Assembly (NCBI GenBank): GCA_035079385.1
Contig: JAVHKY010000039.1
Coordinates: 186,001 to 250,000 of the forward strand
Source of the DNA: Aspidiotus rigidus
Taxonomy: Eukaryota; Arthropoda; Insecta; Hemiptera; Diaspididae
Reading direction: 5' to 3'
DNA length: 64,000 nucleotides
Part shown: piece after piece, positions 1-10,672 of the stretch
How the letters are laid out: every line of letters begins with the position of its first letter
Position numbering within the stretch: the stretch's first letter is position 1
Notes under the pieces: model-generated
What the model saw: the letters and a program-made list of their open reading frames with translations, nothing else
Database searches by the model: none
What the model was told of the DNA's origin: nothing
Position numbers and translations under genes: made by a program

Positions 1-531
1 CCCTGCTAAACGACGCATTTCTGCCAAGACGTCCGAAGGTTTGCGATCGCCGAGCGTTACCTTATCAAGAAGCTGTTGTATCTTTTGATCACGTGACGCC
101 GCATACTTTGTGATCAACTTCGTCTTGAGAGCGTCGTATTTATTTTGCGCAGGAGGTTCTCGGAGGAAGTCGGAAATGTCTCGTAAAATTAGAGGATCGA
201 GACGCGCTTGTACATGAGTGAATTTAAGGTCGTCATTTTCAACGTTGGTGATTGTGAAAATGGCCTCCAACTGCCGAAACCAGCTTTCCGGGTCAGCTTT
301 CGAAAACGGGGAAACAGTCAGCTGCGATGTCGCCATAATTATTGGTTTGCACAGTTCACTAGACACGCCAGACGAGCTAGAATTTTCCGAAGATACCGGC
401 ACTTCACTGAGACTTGACTTTTTACGAGTTCGACGTTTAAACCGAATTTTTGTAGGGTTTGTATGAAAACTTAATTTTCGAATTGCCGCGTCAAGATTCG
501 ATTTTTGTGAGGCACTTCGCGTATTAACCAT
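1..531 (-). CDS. Ty3/gypsy-like retrotransposon gag, N-terminal part, open to the window edge
   Basis: From an ATG at 531 the minus strand is open for 177 codons to base 1 with no stop, so the protein continues outside the window. The first 60 residues are basic and Ser-rich. A Gag-like block follows with the motif PFSKADPESWFRQLEAIF, and then RKPSDVLAEMRRLAG near the edge, the usual ending of the capsid-like region in arthropod Ty3/gypsy Gag proteins. Gag packages the element RNA into particles. A primer-binding-site candidate and an LTR lie directly upstream, as expected for an element pointing left out of the window. No frameshift is seen, so this copy may be young. The family name rests on motif resemblance only. 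Confidence 0.8.
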   Translation of the reverse strand, partial: MVNTRSASQKSNLDAAIRKLSFHTNPTKIRFKRRTRKKSSLSEVPVSSENSSSSGVSSELCKPIIMATSQLTVSPFSKADPESWFRQLEAIFTITNVENDDLKFTHVQARLDPLILRDISDFLREPPAQNKYDALKTKLITKYAASRDQKIQQLLDKVTLGDRKPSDVLAEMRRLAG

Positions 532-540
532 CGACACGAG

Positions 541-558
541 ATCACGTCGGGGTCACCA
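541..558 (-). other. Putative retrotransposon primer-binding site
   Basis: On the minus strand the 18 bases beginning TGGTGACCCC lie just inside the LTR end and ten bases before the gag start codon. A TGG start fits pairing with the CCA tail of a tRNA. The primer tRNA was not identified. Confidence 0.5.
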
Positions 559-559
559 C

Positions 560-855
560 TGCGGAATCTCGTGTTCCACTACGAAAATGATACGAAAGAA
601 AATGCACGGGGTTAACGGAGACGGATGCGTTTATTTCGAAGGACGTGTTCAATCGGACTCGTAACATTACATATTTTTCATTCGTACGAAACCACCCTCG
701 TTCGTCGCACGCGGGAAGAAAACGAGAGCAGTGCAGTGAAAGGAGAGAACAGAAAGGAGAAAGACCGGTTGCCTGTAGCGTGGTAGCGTGACGGAGAACG
801 TACGACGAACGAGAATGAGAAAGAGAGTCCGGTCACCGCAGAACTTCTTACTTCA
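560..855 (-). repeat. Putative 5' LTR of the gypsy-like element
   Basis: Reading the minus strand, the block between a TGAAG start (855) and a CA end (560) directly precedes the primer-binding site. It holds purine-rich and GA-rich stretches. The partner LTR would be outside the window, so the limits are estimates from the TG...CA rule. Confidence 0.45.
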
Positions 856-2374
856 CTACCCCGTCAATATTTCTCTGGTCGGTATTTGATAATAGCAGCA
901 ACGCTTTCTCAATTTTGTTGGCTTCTTTGATGTTTGGATTCAACAACCGCGTGCAATTGAATAGCGATACCGTTTTGTTGACTGTGCACAAAGTGCGCGT
1001 ATACTTTTTTGCACTTATTTTAGTGTAATAGCCGCTGTGGCCTTTACGTAAACAGTTACCACTCTTCACGAAAAAAAATTTGTACCACATCACCAACTCT
1101 GTACAGATTTTGCTGCTTTTCCGTACTCATTTGTAGTGGTTTTTTTTTAACTAAAAATTTTGGAAGGATACAATGGAATGAGTGCTGCGACCGACGTCTA
1201 AAAGTATCTGACCGGAGGATCGATGCAAAATAATGGAAGGTAGGTAGGTAGTTCTAGTAGGTAGTTACGGCAAGCTTGACTTTGTCGAACTATTTCAAGG
1301 ACTTCCTGGTTCCTTACCAACAATTTTGAGGCATCTGAAATTTGGATGGTTTTCGTGACAAAAGTCAGATTTTAAAGGGTTTTTATACGTGATATTGTCT
1401 GGAAGAGTTTTCGACAGGTAGTTTCAGATTGTACCTAAATGAGCTTTAATGACAGCTCTTGGTTTGTTGCAGTTAATTCAGCCCGAAAAATATTGGTAGA
1501 ATTGAAGTACTCTGCAACAGCCTCGGTGAGATCGAGATTATCAAAATTTAAACACAATCATGTTGAACGTAACATTGGAACAGAAAAACAATCCCGCATA
1601 AAGTTATAACAAAACGCTATAAATCTTCAATCAGGCTATCCGTTACTCACTTTTAAATGGCTTCCTTCCATTTCTTTTCTTATCAAAACAGTTTTTCCTT
1701 TCATGATAGAACTTTGGGAAAGATAACATTGTTCTTTGAAATCAAGAAAATTCTTGAGTATTGAAGAAATGAATTGCGATGAGGTTGAAATTGCCTCCAA
1801 ACTTAGCTTATTCCGGACGGCGTTAGAAAATTGTGGGTTCTTTCATTGATCGGGGCTTGCAGCTTAATTGCTCTCACTCGCGTGTACGCACAAGTCTAAC
1901 TTGGTTGGAATAGAGTAGCGATGTAAATTTTTAAAAGTAGAAAGGTGTTAGAGTTTTTTTTTTCAAGTTTCCTATCTTGCTAGCCTGTATGACATTTTGT
2001 CTTTTTTCTTCTTCTTCTCAACTTGTAATCTTGCATCTTCATGTAAAAGTGAAATGTAAAAAACGTTATAATTAAATGGTTTAATTAAAACATAAACCTG
2101 ATGTAGACGCATTTTTTTTTTTTTTTAAATAAATGATCAAAGCAGAGTGTTAAGTTTACTTCCTTTCCAATATTTTCCAAAATTCATCAATAATCTTCTT
2201 AAAACTCTTCCAACAGGAATATCTTGTTGTTTTCCTCTCTTCAATTACAGAGATTTCTTCACTCCATGTAACCTGCTAATTCATGGCTTAAATATCAATA
2301 TTTTTACAGTTATAGTGTCCATTTTAGCTTGGGCTAATCTTCCTGCTTTTATAAATGTACAGCGTTTATATCGA
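856..2374. other. Non-coding stretch without recognised gene
   Basis: There are only short chance ORFs and homopolymer runs (poly-T near 1140 and 2110) and a small GGTAGGTAGGTAG microsatellite near 1240. No element ends were recognised. Confidence 0.5.
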
Positions 2375-2626
2375 GAACTATGGCTTTCAGGCACCCACAT
2401 CAAACTAAGTGCTATTTACAATAACCAAGTTTGGGAAATGGTTGGAAGACCAAAAAATATTGAAGTCATTACTATTAAATGGGTTTTTCGCATAAAAGAA
2501 GATATCCATAATAATTTAATCTATAAAAGTTGCTTGGTTTCCCGCGGATTTAAACAAGAAGATAAGTTTGAATATTCTTAAATCTACGCGCCTGTTGCTA
2601 GTTTTCTAACGCTTAGCATTTATCAT
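2375..2626 (+). pseudogene. Ty1/copia reverse-transcriptase fragment
   Basis: The translated stretch reads through VWEMV, IKWVFRIKED and CLVSRGFKQED, which match the start of the copia reverse-transcriptase domain (normally W..V..P...I..KWVF..K and ARL.ARG..Q). An in-frame TAA at 2579-2581 is followed in the same frame by IYAPVASFLTL, the next conserved copia block. The similarity then ends abruptly. It is a short internal fragment of a decayed element, with no LTRs seen nearby. Confidence 0.75.
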
Positions 2627-2812
2627 TTGTGTGGTCCGCTGATTTTTCTCAACACGTTTGATAAGACGGCAATTCTATCATTGAATCAATTTCCTTCCTT
2701 ACTGTTTTCATCCTTCCATTCGCAAAATATATCATCATCATTTGATGTTTCTACAAGTGTAATACCAGTTGATAGCGATTCTGGTATTTCATCCTTTGTA
2801 TATTTCTTCTGT

Positions 2813-3001
2813 CTTGAATATTTAATGTAAACAGTTTACAGCAAACGTGTGCATCTCTCGATAAGAACTTGACCCCTGACAGTCATTGCTGAGGGCGTCA
2901 ACACTTTGCAGTAATCACTAGACTGTATCATAACGTCTGAGATATACGCCACAATTTGTCAGTTATTTCAATTCTGAACTATATGTCGGGCCTCAGAGAA
3001 A
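2813..3001. repeat. Dispersed repeat, copy 1
   Basis: This block, from the TTTAATGTAAA motif to GTCGGGCCTCAGAGAAAA, recurs in the same orientation at 10197-10409 with moderate divergence and small indels. Read on the minus strand, both copies keep coding-like similarity (SAM.VRGQ.LI...TRLL), which suggests part of an unidentified transposon gene. Confidence 0.7.
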
Positions 3002-3172
3002 ATGGACATTTTATTCTTTTTATGTCTTTGTTCTGTATTGTTACTATTTTTATCTTTCCTGAATCCTGGTCCCGCCACTGGAAACTTTGGGTGTGAACTC
3101 TGATCAACCCGTATCTTTTTGTAGGTTTCTCTTTTATCATGAATTCTCTGTCCCATGTTACAACACATGAAT

Positions 3173-3256
3173 CACAAAATACACAAAAACACACTGGTCA
3201 CTAGAGTTGTGATTTAATCCGACTCTAGTAACCTGTGTGTTTTTGTGTATTTTGTG
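3173..3256. repeat. Short near-perfect inverted repeat (35-bp arms, 14-bp loop)
   Basis: Arms 3173-3207 and 3222-3256 are reverse complements with two mismatches. The transcript of either strand could form a long hairpin. Confidence 0.85.
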
Positions 3257-4267
3257 GTTTCTCCTGTACTGCGCCTTCTGTCTGCACTACACCCGTGTAT
3301 TACATTTTTACTTTGTTTTAATCTACAAAAAGTTTCCTCATAGTCCTTCTTATACTCGCCAAACAATACTGAAAGATTCTTCACTGTTTACATTCTACCA
3401 AGCTCTCCCTATCTGATCAGCCTTCATTCTCCTGCACTCTATAAGTTATATCGTGACTCCGAACTTAGGAAGATTTGTCTGTTTTCATAGAAGAATTACA
3501 TGAATAAAAGCTTGATATATCGTCACCATGTGATCTACTTACTCTTCAGTCATGAATACAGGAGGTTGTTGTGCCAACTCTCTCTCTATGTTGGCCAGTT
3601 CACGATGCACGCTTGGCACCAATATTCAAATCCTGTCTTCCTCAGAAGTATCTTGGAGAAGTCTCGGTATAGGTGATTCACTTGTTTGATTATACGCATT
3701 CTGTGTTCTTTTTCTTTAAAGTAGGAGATCATGAATACGTTTTTCCATTATTTTGTTGGGGGGTACACTTGTATTAGAAGGAGTACATCTTGTAGGACGT
3801 TTGTGTATTGGAAGAATTTTCCCACGTGGCACACCACCGTCGCTTAATTAGACAAGTGATGTATTCAATACCATTAACCTCACAATATGTTGACATTCTG
3901 AAGGCCCAGATAAATAATTCAAGTGAAAGTGTTGAGACACGTAAAAAATTATTCGAATCGGTATTAATTAATAATATCGCGGGGAAATATTGTCTGCCAT
4001 TAGATACAGAGAATAAGTGTGCGCTGAGCAAACTACTCCACCCACAATTACTGCTATAAGACCTCGGAACTGTGCAATTTGATATAATGTTTCATAATTA
4101 TTTTATATAATTTAATCATAGTTTGAAAATTTACATTCTAAAGAAACGAGAGAAGACAACAATTCAGGTACTGAAACTCATCATTATATATACACATAAC
4201 TGGATCCGCTAGATAGCATTGCAATCTCGAAGGCAAAAAAATATGAAAGAAATACATGTTTAAATTT
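3257..4267. other. Stretch without a supported gene
   Basis: One open frame on the plus strand (3808-4059, starting at TTG) shows no recognisable domain and was not accepted. No repeat structure stands out. Confidence 0.4.
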
Positions 4268-4966
4268 TTATCGTTTCAATTCTTGCCAGAATTTGTTTGC
4301 GGGTGAATTATCAAAATGATAATTATTGGTCACAAATTTCTTATGTTCTTGATTATCATTACACGCCAGTCCTTCGAGGCTCAATTTTCTCACTGTTGAC
4401 TCTCCTGCCGCTCCAAAAAGATTGATTTTGTGTATACAACGTGTTAGCTGAATGTCAGGTAGATGACCCGAATGTATCAATCTGATCAAAGCTCCTAAGT
4501 AGTCTTCAAATTCATAAGCAGACAAACCAGATAGCGGTCTCCAGAATTCACACACTTGATCGGCAAGGTGAATGAAAATATGAATTGTATAAGTCACACC
4601 ATTTGGATCTTGAATGTTTCCAAAGTCCTGAACAAAATTTGGGAAAAATGATTTGGCAAAATCAATTTTAATATCTTCCAACACATTTCTGCAATCATCA
4701 AGGATTCGATAGGCCATATGAAAACTCATAAAGTGGTTGTAATGAGCCTTTGATACCGCATCAAGGAGAATGACAGGCGCGAGGTATAAGTTGAAAGCTT
4801 GGAACTCTTTGGTCTTCTGAAAAGCAAACTGATGGTTCGAAGGCTTAGGTTTCCACTGCAATTCTTTTGGACGGAATGATCTAAAATTCCTCAACCTATT
4901 TGACCAACTTGCACTGAAATTATGCACTGTTGGTAATAGCTGGGTTAGCAAAGACTCTACTTTTTT
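4268..4966 (-). pseudogene. CACTA/EnSpm-like transposase-associated protein, C-terminal fragment
   Basis: The open frame of roughly 230 residues has the order seen in the C-terminal half of CACTA-like transposase proteins of insects. It starts with a block around FAFQKTKEFQAFNLYLAPVIL, continues through HYNHFMSFHMAYRIL, YTIHIFIHLADQV and FWRPLSGLSAYEFEDYLGAL, and ends with a region of basic residues. Relatives normally read as F.F...N.R..L...AI.IL and IHNL.HL..DV....PL...SAF.FEN. The start is missing: the frame reaches a stop above 4966 without ATG and the 5' end is probably an exon border or truncation. No D-D-E catalytic part is present here. The family call rests on remembered motif pattern. 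Confidence 0.6.
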
Positions 4967-5197
4967 TTTCTGCTCCCAGGTCGCCAGCGTGCATCATGTC
5001 TATACAAGAACAAATGTGTGTCAAGGGTGTCATTGTTTTTCAATTGGTCGACCTGTTTGATAGGCAGGAAAACTCCATTTTCTTCAATGGCGCATCTATG
5101 TCATGAAAACTTGTTTGATAATCTATAGATATCCTTTCTACTTCACTTTATTGCACTCAATCAATGCATTAAATCATGGAATTCCCGAAATAAATTG

Positions 5198-6990
5198 TCA
5201 AGCTGGGTTGTCAGATGTACCAAAATGTAGGTGAACTGTGTACACTTTATCGTTTATAGAGAAACAAGTTTTATGAGTGTCGATAACTTCTTCAACAAAT
5301 TCTCTGAAATAACGCCTATTATTTTTAGGCTTTCCATGTCCTACTAGAACTACGGTAGTTGCCTTGGACTTCGCGGCAATACAACACAAATATTTTAGGC
5401 AGTTCGCCTCACCCCAATCCCACGCTGTTTTGAAAACACCAAAATGTGAATCCGGCGCAAATTTTGTGTGGCCGACGGGCATGAAGGAAATTTCTGCAGC
5501 ATCATAGCGGCTCTTCAACACCTGATACGTGAGGTATTTCATAGTAAAATTATTTTTATTTTGCCCCACACAATTGTCCGCATGGAGCTTGATCCTTGTC
5601 TCGCCGACAGAGAAGTTTTGTAAGCAGTGATCTAGGAAGGACAGAACGGAGTTTACTCCTTTACCTACAACACATGCCTCCAGGATGACGTATAAGACAA
5701 AACGATTCAATGGTTCGATGCTGACCCCAAATAATCCGACCTTATACGGAGTAAGAAAGTACAATGGTCCCACTTGTTGGGAACTGTGCGGCAAGAAAAC
5801 CTATGAACAAAATGAATGCATTAAAAATACATGAACCTACAACATTGAGGAAGTAGCTATGCAGCATTACTAACTTGTGCATAATCGAATGAATAATGCA
5901 TATAGCCATCGAATGTACGGGGAGCTTTCAAGAACTTTGTGGTCAGAAACATCTCAGGGATCATGTCGCGACAGTCATCATACGCCCTCTTGTAGTGATT
6001 TCGCTCTTCTTGCACGCGTTGTAAATGGTTGAGAGAAGCCGCAATTTTATCACGTTTGACGTCTTCCGGTAAATTTTGTAGTCGACTCAGAGCAGTTATT
6101 GAATTTTGGCATTCGACACAAAGATCTGTTTTGGGTTTCTGGATCACTATGTTTGGGCATAGTGTGTTCCACAGGGTGCGCCAAAATGTTACGGAAACAG
6201 GTTGGGATGATTCAACCTCGCAAGCTTGTTCATACTTATTATATACGTGAACTTTTGTAGTCGACGAGGGTAAGATGAGGACATCGAGGTAATTACAAAG
6301 TGATGGAATGCGACCGGGTAGAATGAGTCCATGTTGTTTCGCGTAAGTTTGAATAAATTTCACTACTCGTTCGTTCATCTCCAGCAGTAGGGACCTATTC
6401 AGAGCAGACTGGCGCACTCCTTTGTGCATTTGTTCGGTTACTCCATCGATTTCAATTTGTTTTTGCAAATTTTTTTCTTCACGCTCCCCGAGGGCATACA
6501 CGTACTGGAAAAATTGACGGCAGACGACCTGACCGCGAAATTGGTACTGAGTGAATTTCTGTTTTCGAGCTTTCAGCCGATGGTCCTTCTTCAAGGTATA
6601 TTCGCTAGTTCTCAGCAATGCATTCAACGCACCTTTAGTATTCAATGAAATACACAGTCATCAATAATCCCTGTAAACGTGATGAAGACTGAAGTCGTAA
6701 TACTCACCCGTTACGAATAGATGATGATGTTTTACGTGCAAGGAACAATTGTATTTCATTTCTTCAGAGGCGAAGCGAGATTCTTGAATAATGGCTCAAG
6801 GGAATTTGAAAACACATTCTTTTCCACATTTGCATCCTTCTTCCAAAAATTTTGTCTCATCGGGTGCCACCACTGTACTTGTTCCTTCTTCACCATTGTC
6901 TACATACGTTCGTCAAAACGGTCATCGAGAATATCCTGTATGGGCATTTCTTCGTCCAATGCATCCATTATAGTTGAAATTTCATCAATA
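5198..6990 (-). pseudogene. Spliced DUF7869-type transposon-related gene, damaged
   Basis: Three pieces read in order on the minus strand. The first (about 6990-6708) has a Cys cluster CKCGKEC but carries an in-frame TGA and, further upstream, a frame change. It ends in a GTGAGT donor. The second exon, 6632-5875, starts after an AG and ends at YAQ before a GTTAGT donor. The third, 5800-5198, carries GPLYFLTPYKVGLFGV, KGVNSVLSFL and the signature LHADNCVGQNKNN, then FMPVGHTKFAPDSHFGVF. These are the hallmarks of an insect-expanded family with the DUF7869 domain, thought to be transposon-derived with an RNase H-like fold. Exon phases agree across both junctions (ACG G/GT GCG and CAA/GTT). The element looks recently active but this copy is broken in its first exon. 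Confidence 0.75.
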
Positions 6991-7485
6991 TTATTAAAAC
7001 CACGATCAGTGAACATTAACAAACAACACCACGTTTGTAAAACAGCCAACAAAGTGATTGACTTATTGTACACGCGCACTTGCACTGTGGTATAAAAGGT
7101 TTGTAAACAATATGACTACGACACATACGGCGCCAGGACATCGTTGTCAGCAGCTGAAGCACATGCTCAGTGTGTCATAATGTAGCAGAGATCTTTTCAC
7201 AACATCTACAGTCGATAAACGCGTCGTTAAACCATTTTTTCCTCGTGTTTTAGTGTTTTTGACAAAGTGCGACTTTTCATTTCAGACCTTGGTTGAAACA
7301 ATTGCGTTTTTTGACCACTTCCGAGCAATTTTGAGGTCTGAACCAGTTGCATGTGAGAAAAGAGTGTTTTTAGATGCCAAATCGACGAAAAAAAAAAAAT
7401 TTCATATTTCCAACCATTTTCACTTGATTGGCTGTAACGGGAAAACTAGGTTCGACCACATGGGACCTTTCGTTTAGTTTTGACA
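6991..7485. other. Stretch without recognised feature
   Basis: No conserved ORF, repeat or RNA gene was recognised. It lies upstream of the DUF7869-type gene and could hold that element's 5' end. Confidence 0.4.
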
Positions 7486-7746
7486 CTATAATTTTGGTAA
7501 TTTAAAACTAGAATTTTCTGATTCCTCAGATATTGATAATTTACCAGCTATATGATTGAGAACTTCCAATATCTTTATGTTAACCAAAGGATCTGCCTGA
7601 ATTTGTACACTGGGTGTGCTAGATACACCAATTGTAGTACGTAATTTATTAATTGCTGCCAAAAGCTGATCACCTTGAGGAACCTTTGTCGCTTTCAAAG
7701 ACTCTACTTTTTTTAGACTATTGATACGTGTACTAGGAGGTAGCAC
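7486..7746 (-). CDS. Hypothetical small ORF or terminal exon
   Basis: The frame stays open upstream of 7746 (into about 7870) without an ATG and ends at a stop at 7486. The encoded segment is Leu/Lys-rich, with LKKVESLKAT, LLAAINKLRT and ILEVLNHIAGKLS, and may form a coiled coil or helical pair. No family was recognised. It may be a 3' exon of a transposon gene, since neighbouring sequence is transposon debris. Treat as a possible exon only. Confidence 0.25.
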   Translation of the reverse strand: MLPPSTRINSLKKVESLKATKVPQGDQLLAAINKLRTTIGVSSTPSVQIQADPLVNIKILEVLNHIAGKLSISEESENSSFKLPKL

Positions 7747-7765
7747 TAGCGTATTTTGTTTTACT

Positions 7766-8250
7766 CGATTAAATTTTCTTACATTATTACGATGATGAAC
7801 GAAAAATATCGCGCGTGAATAAATAATTAAGAAATCATAAACTTTATTTCTAGATTCTAGAAATGATGAAAAAAAACCTTTACCTACTTGATAGTAAAAC
7901 TTACCCGTAAGTATTTTTTTCTTTTTTTCGCCTTAGCGAACTGCAGCCTCGTGCTGGTGATATTTAGTTCTCGAATATTACAAATAGAGATCCGACTCTC
8001 GTAGTAATTGTATTTCGTTTCGTCTTCCGAAATATATACATTAAATTTTTTACATTATGACGATGACTTTTATAAAAAAAAAAAAAAAAAAAATAGAATA
8101 ATTTACACACGTAAAATCCTTTTTGGATTTTTTCCCCCTTAACAAACTGCTGCAATTTTGATTTTCCTGACAATTTAGCCTCGTGCTGATGATATTTATT
8201 ACAAATAGAGATCCGAGACGTCTTCCGAAATATATACACTATATATTTTT
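7766..8250. repeat. Diverged tandem duplication, two units
   Basis: Unit 1 (about 7766-8037) and unit 2 (about 8040-8240) both begin ATTAAATTTT.TTACATTAT.ACGATGA and both end with ACAAATAGAGATCCGA, then CGTCTTCCGAAATATATAC. Unit 2 is shorter and contains an A-run (8075-8093). Confidence 0.7.
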
Positions 8251-8409
8251 TCTACTTCTACCGGATGTGTTCATTTTTTTTTTTGTGTTCTTTTTTTCAT
8301 CTCGCGTACTTGCGTAATAAATAAGAATGTATTTACCTAATTTTTTTGTATAAATAAATTTATTTGTATAAAACTTTGTATCTCTTAATTTTATGATTAC
8401 ACAAGAGGA

Positions 8410-8940
8410 TTAAGCGTTATCATTGGCGGTGTGAGACGATATCACCTCTTTGTATAAGGTTATATCATTTATTCTACTCACTGCACGACCGTTATCCTCC
8501 AAACATATACAAAGCGGCGCCTGTTTTTTCTTATTGCATACTTCTTGACATTCGCAGATGATTTTTCTCTCTTTTTCCGGCCATATCGTTGTCATGTGGC
8601 ATATACAACCATTTATTTTCGGTATTACAAAATCGTACTGGGGGAAGAGCTTCTTTCCCCATAGACCATCGATCGGATCGCGTATAAAAAATTTCAACAT
8701 ATGTTTGATTTCTTCCTTCTTGTAGTCCTCCGCAAATCTTGGTGGCATAAAGCAATCGAACGTATTGTCAAATGTGGCTATAAAACGTAAACCATATTTT
8801 GTATTGACTTCACGTACTTCCGTCATCATGAAAATGATGTTTGGTTCCAAACTTGGTAGATCGCGTTGCGGTAGAAATTTTTTGCTTCGCGAAACCAAAG
8901 GCACACGCCATGACTCTGCTATAACGTTACAATCACTCAT
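8410..8940 (-). CDS. Intact single-exon ORF of 176 residues, function unknown
   Basis: The ATG at 8940 was chosen because the frame upstream offers only non-ATG starts. The ORF ends at TAA 8410-8412. The middle shows TKYGLRFIATFDNTFDCFMPPRFA, a pattern that recalls short OB-fold-like single-strand-binding proteins found near insect mobile elements, but this is only an impression. The C-terminal half has Cys-rich spacing (ICECQEVC and LCICLE). A TATA-like TTTATAAAAA lies about 85 bp upstream. It has no stop or frameshift, unlike the debris on both sides. No signal peptide or membrane segment was seen. It may belong to a non-autonomous DNA element, or be an intronless host gene. Confidence 0.5.
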   Translation of the reverse strand: MSDCNVIAESWRVPLVSRSKKFLPQRDLPSLEPNIIFMMTEVREVNTKYGLRFIATFDNTFDCFMPPRFAEDYKKEEIKHMLKFFIRDPIDGLWGKKLFPQYDFVIPKINGCICHMTTIWPEKERKIICECQEVCNKKKQAPLCICLEDNGRAVSRINDITLYKEVISSHTANDNA

Positions 8941-9079
8941 ATTTAACACAACGCGAGAACACTTGCCTTCACCGGTTCAATTTGCAAGTCATACTACCTA
9001 TAGTAGTAGATGTGGTAAGATTTTTATAAAAAAAAAAAATAGTAGGCGACATGAAGCAGGTGTGCCTTTTTTTTTTTTT

Positions 9080-9385
9080 TTATAACGAGTATATCCGGTT
9101 GTGTTGACAGAGTTCTTTAGCAATACTCAATAAAGACTCATTTTCATCAATTAGAGAAGCATTATCTTGATGTTCTTGATGAATATCGAAAAGCTGCTGT
9201 TCCAACTCAGTAAGACGTTGCAAATGCAGGCTTCCCATCATTGAGATTGCTACATTTGTGTCGCAGTATACTGGAACTTCTGTTAGTTCAGATTGAAATA
9301 ATTCGTTATAAAAATTTCGTATTCCATTTCCTAGTCTGATTGATTGATGCAGAGCGATGTATTCAGCTGTGCTCGAACTGAAAAA
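9080..9385 (-). pseudogene. Copia-type RNase H-like fragment joined to a coiled-coil segment
   Basis: The frame ends at TAA near 9080. It opens with SSTAEYIALHQSIR, as in the RNase H domain of copia elements (S.EAEY.A), and VPVYCDTNVAISM. It continues as a Leu/Glu/Gln-rich helix (LHLQRLTELEQQLFDIHQEH) that is not part of RNase H. The second part may come from an LTR-element gag. Confidence 0.45.
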
Positions 9386-9512
9386 TTATATTGTAGAGAA
9401 GTTCACTATTTGAAAGATCTAACTTAGAGTGATCAACATCGATTCTTTCCTCTAATAACTTTTTACAGGGTCCCATCGCCTGTCTAATTGGTCCTGAGAT
9501 AGTAGGAGCCAT
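9369..9512 (-). pseudogene. Short ORF resembling an LTR-retrotransposon Gag N-terminus
   Basis: An ATG at 9512 begins MAPTISGPIRQAMGPCKKLL and runs 47 codons to a TGA. It overlaps the RNase H-like frame out of phase. Initial MA..I.G.I..A...C..LLE is seen in some LTR-element Gag proteins; the match is weak. Confidence 0.3.
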
Positions 9513-10196
9513 TGTGACTTTGTGAGGATATATTTTTGAAATCCCAAAAAAGAAAAAAGGAGGGGAAGACCTCGGAAAAAAATTCGACTATGCCTCGACG
9601 TTAGCGATATATGCTCGTCAAAATATAATCTGAGTGGTCAAAAAAGACAGAAAAAAGAGAATATGATGAGATCAGGTGACCAATAGCGAAAACTAGAAGA
9701 AAGAGAGAGAGAGAGAGAGAGAGATGAAGTTAGATCGTCCTTTGATTGTAAAAATATGCTTGGTTAGTCTCTTTCTGTAATTATACTTCAACTATTTCGT
9801 ACCACTTCATAATTATTCATCTCTAACTTGGTGCTTTGATAGTATTAATTTTCCAAACTTGAAGTTATAAAAACTAAGCTAAGAAACTTGTTGAGCGATG
9901 TAAAAAGTTGGAGGCTTTCATGCTGATTGCAAGGTTGAAATATTGAACCATATTAATTCAGATGATATTATAACTGAGGTGTGTCAGAAAAGTAGAACCG
10001 TAGCTGATAAGTTACTTTCCTAACTTTTTTAATAATATGGCGAAATAATCAATACAGATAAAAAAATGAGAACGAATAAAGCATGCTATTTGGATAGTGT
10101 TTGTGATTTTCAAAAGTTCATGTGCGAGGGCCGGCCGGTGCAAATATTTCCCGAATGCTGTTTTACCGTCAATCCAACCCTGATCTTTGTTCTCTC
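9513..10196. other. Stretch without a gene; GA microsatellite
   Basis: A (GA)n run lies at about 9704-9724. The rest is A+T-rich with no recognised element. Confidence 0.6.
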
Positions 10197-10409
10197 TTGA
10201 ATATTTAATGTAAAAAATTCGCAGCAAACGTGTGCGTCTATCAATAAGAATTTGACCCCTGACAATCATTGCTGAGGGCAACGGCACATACGCGTTCATA
10301 TTGTTGCTGTAATCACATTATCATAAAACTGTATCATGACGTGTGAGATATACCCCACAATTTGTCAGTTATTTCAATTCTGAACTATACGTCGGGCCTC
10401 AGAGAAAAG
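10197..10409. repeat. Dispersed repeat, copy 2
   Basis: Same orientation as 2813-3001. This copy keeps a longer open minus-strand frame (10012-10299), with GQILIDRRTRLLRIFYIKYS followed by GWIDGKTAFGKYL, suggesting a protein-coding origin in an unidentified transposon. Confidence 0.7.
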
Positions 10410-10672
10410 GTGCTACTCCAACGTGCGGTCTACAAGACACGTCCTGTAGTCGTGTAGTCTACAAGTAGAAGGGCGCAGTCTACTTACATAATTGACACTC
10501 CAACCTGCGGTCTATCGCTTTAAATCATGAATGTGTGCAGTCTACATGCAGAACACAATTTATTGAAACATACACATGTCGTGTACCGATAATTACGAAA
10601 AATGAATGAAAGAAAAGTCACCAAAGTCATCAATCTAGGTACCTAGATATTGTCGATATTAAAAGAGACAAA
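10410..10672. repeat. Short direct repeats flanking the Merlin relic
   Basis: The motif CTCCAAC.TGCGGTCTA occurs near 10414 and 10503, and GCAGTCTAC occurs twice. These may belong to the 3' end of the adjacent Merlin element, but no matching inverted copy was found beyond its 5' end. Confidence 0.4.

Noticed and set aside
3808..4059. Plus-strand ORF of 83 codons
   Set aside because: It starts at TTG with a stop directly upstream, has no recognised motif, and an equally long ORF overlaps on the other strand.
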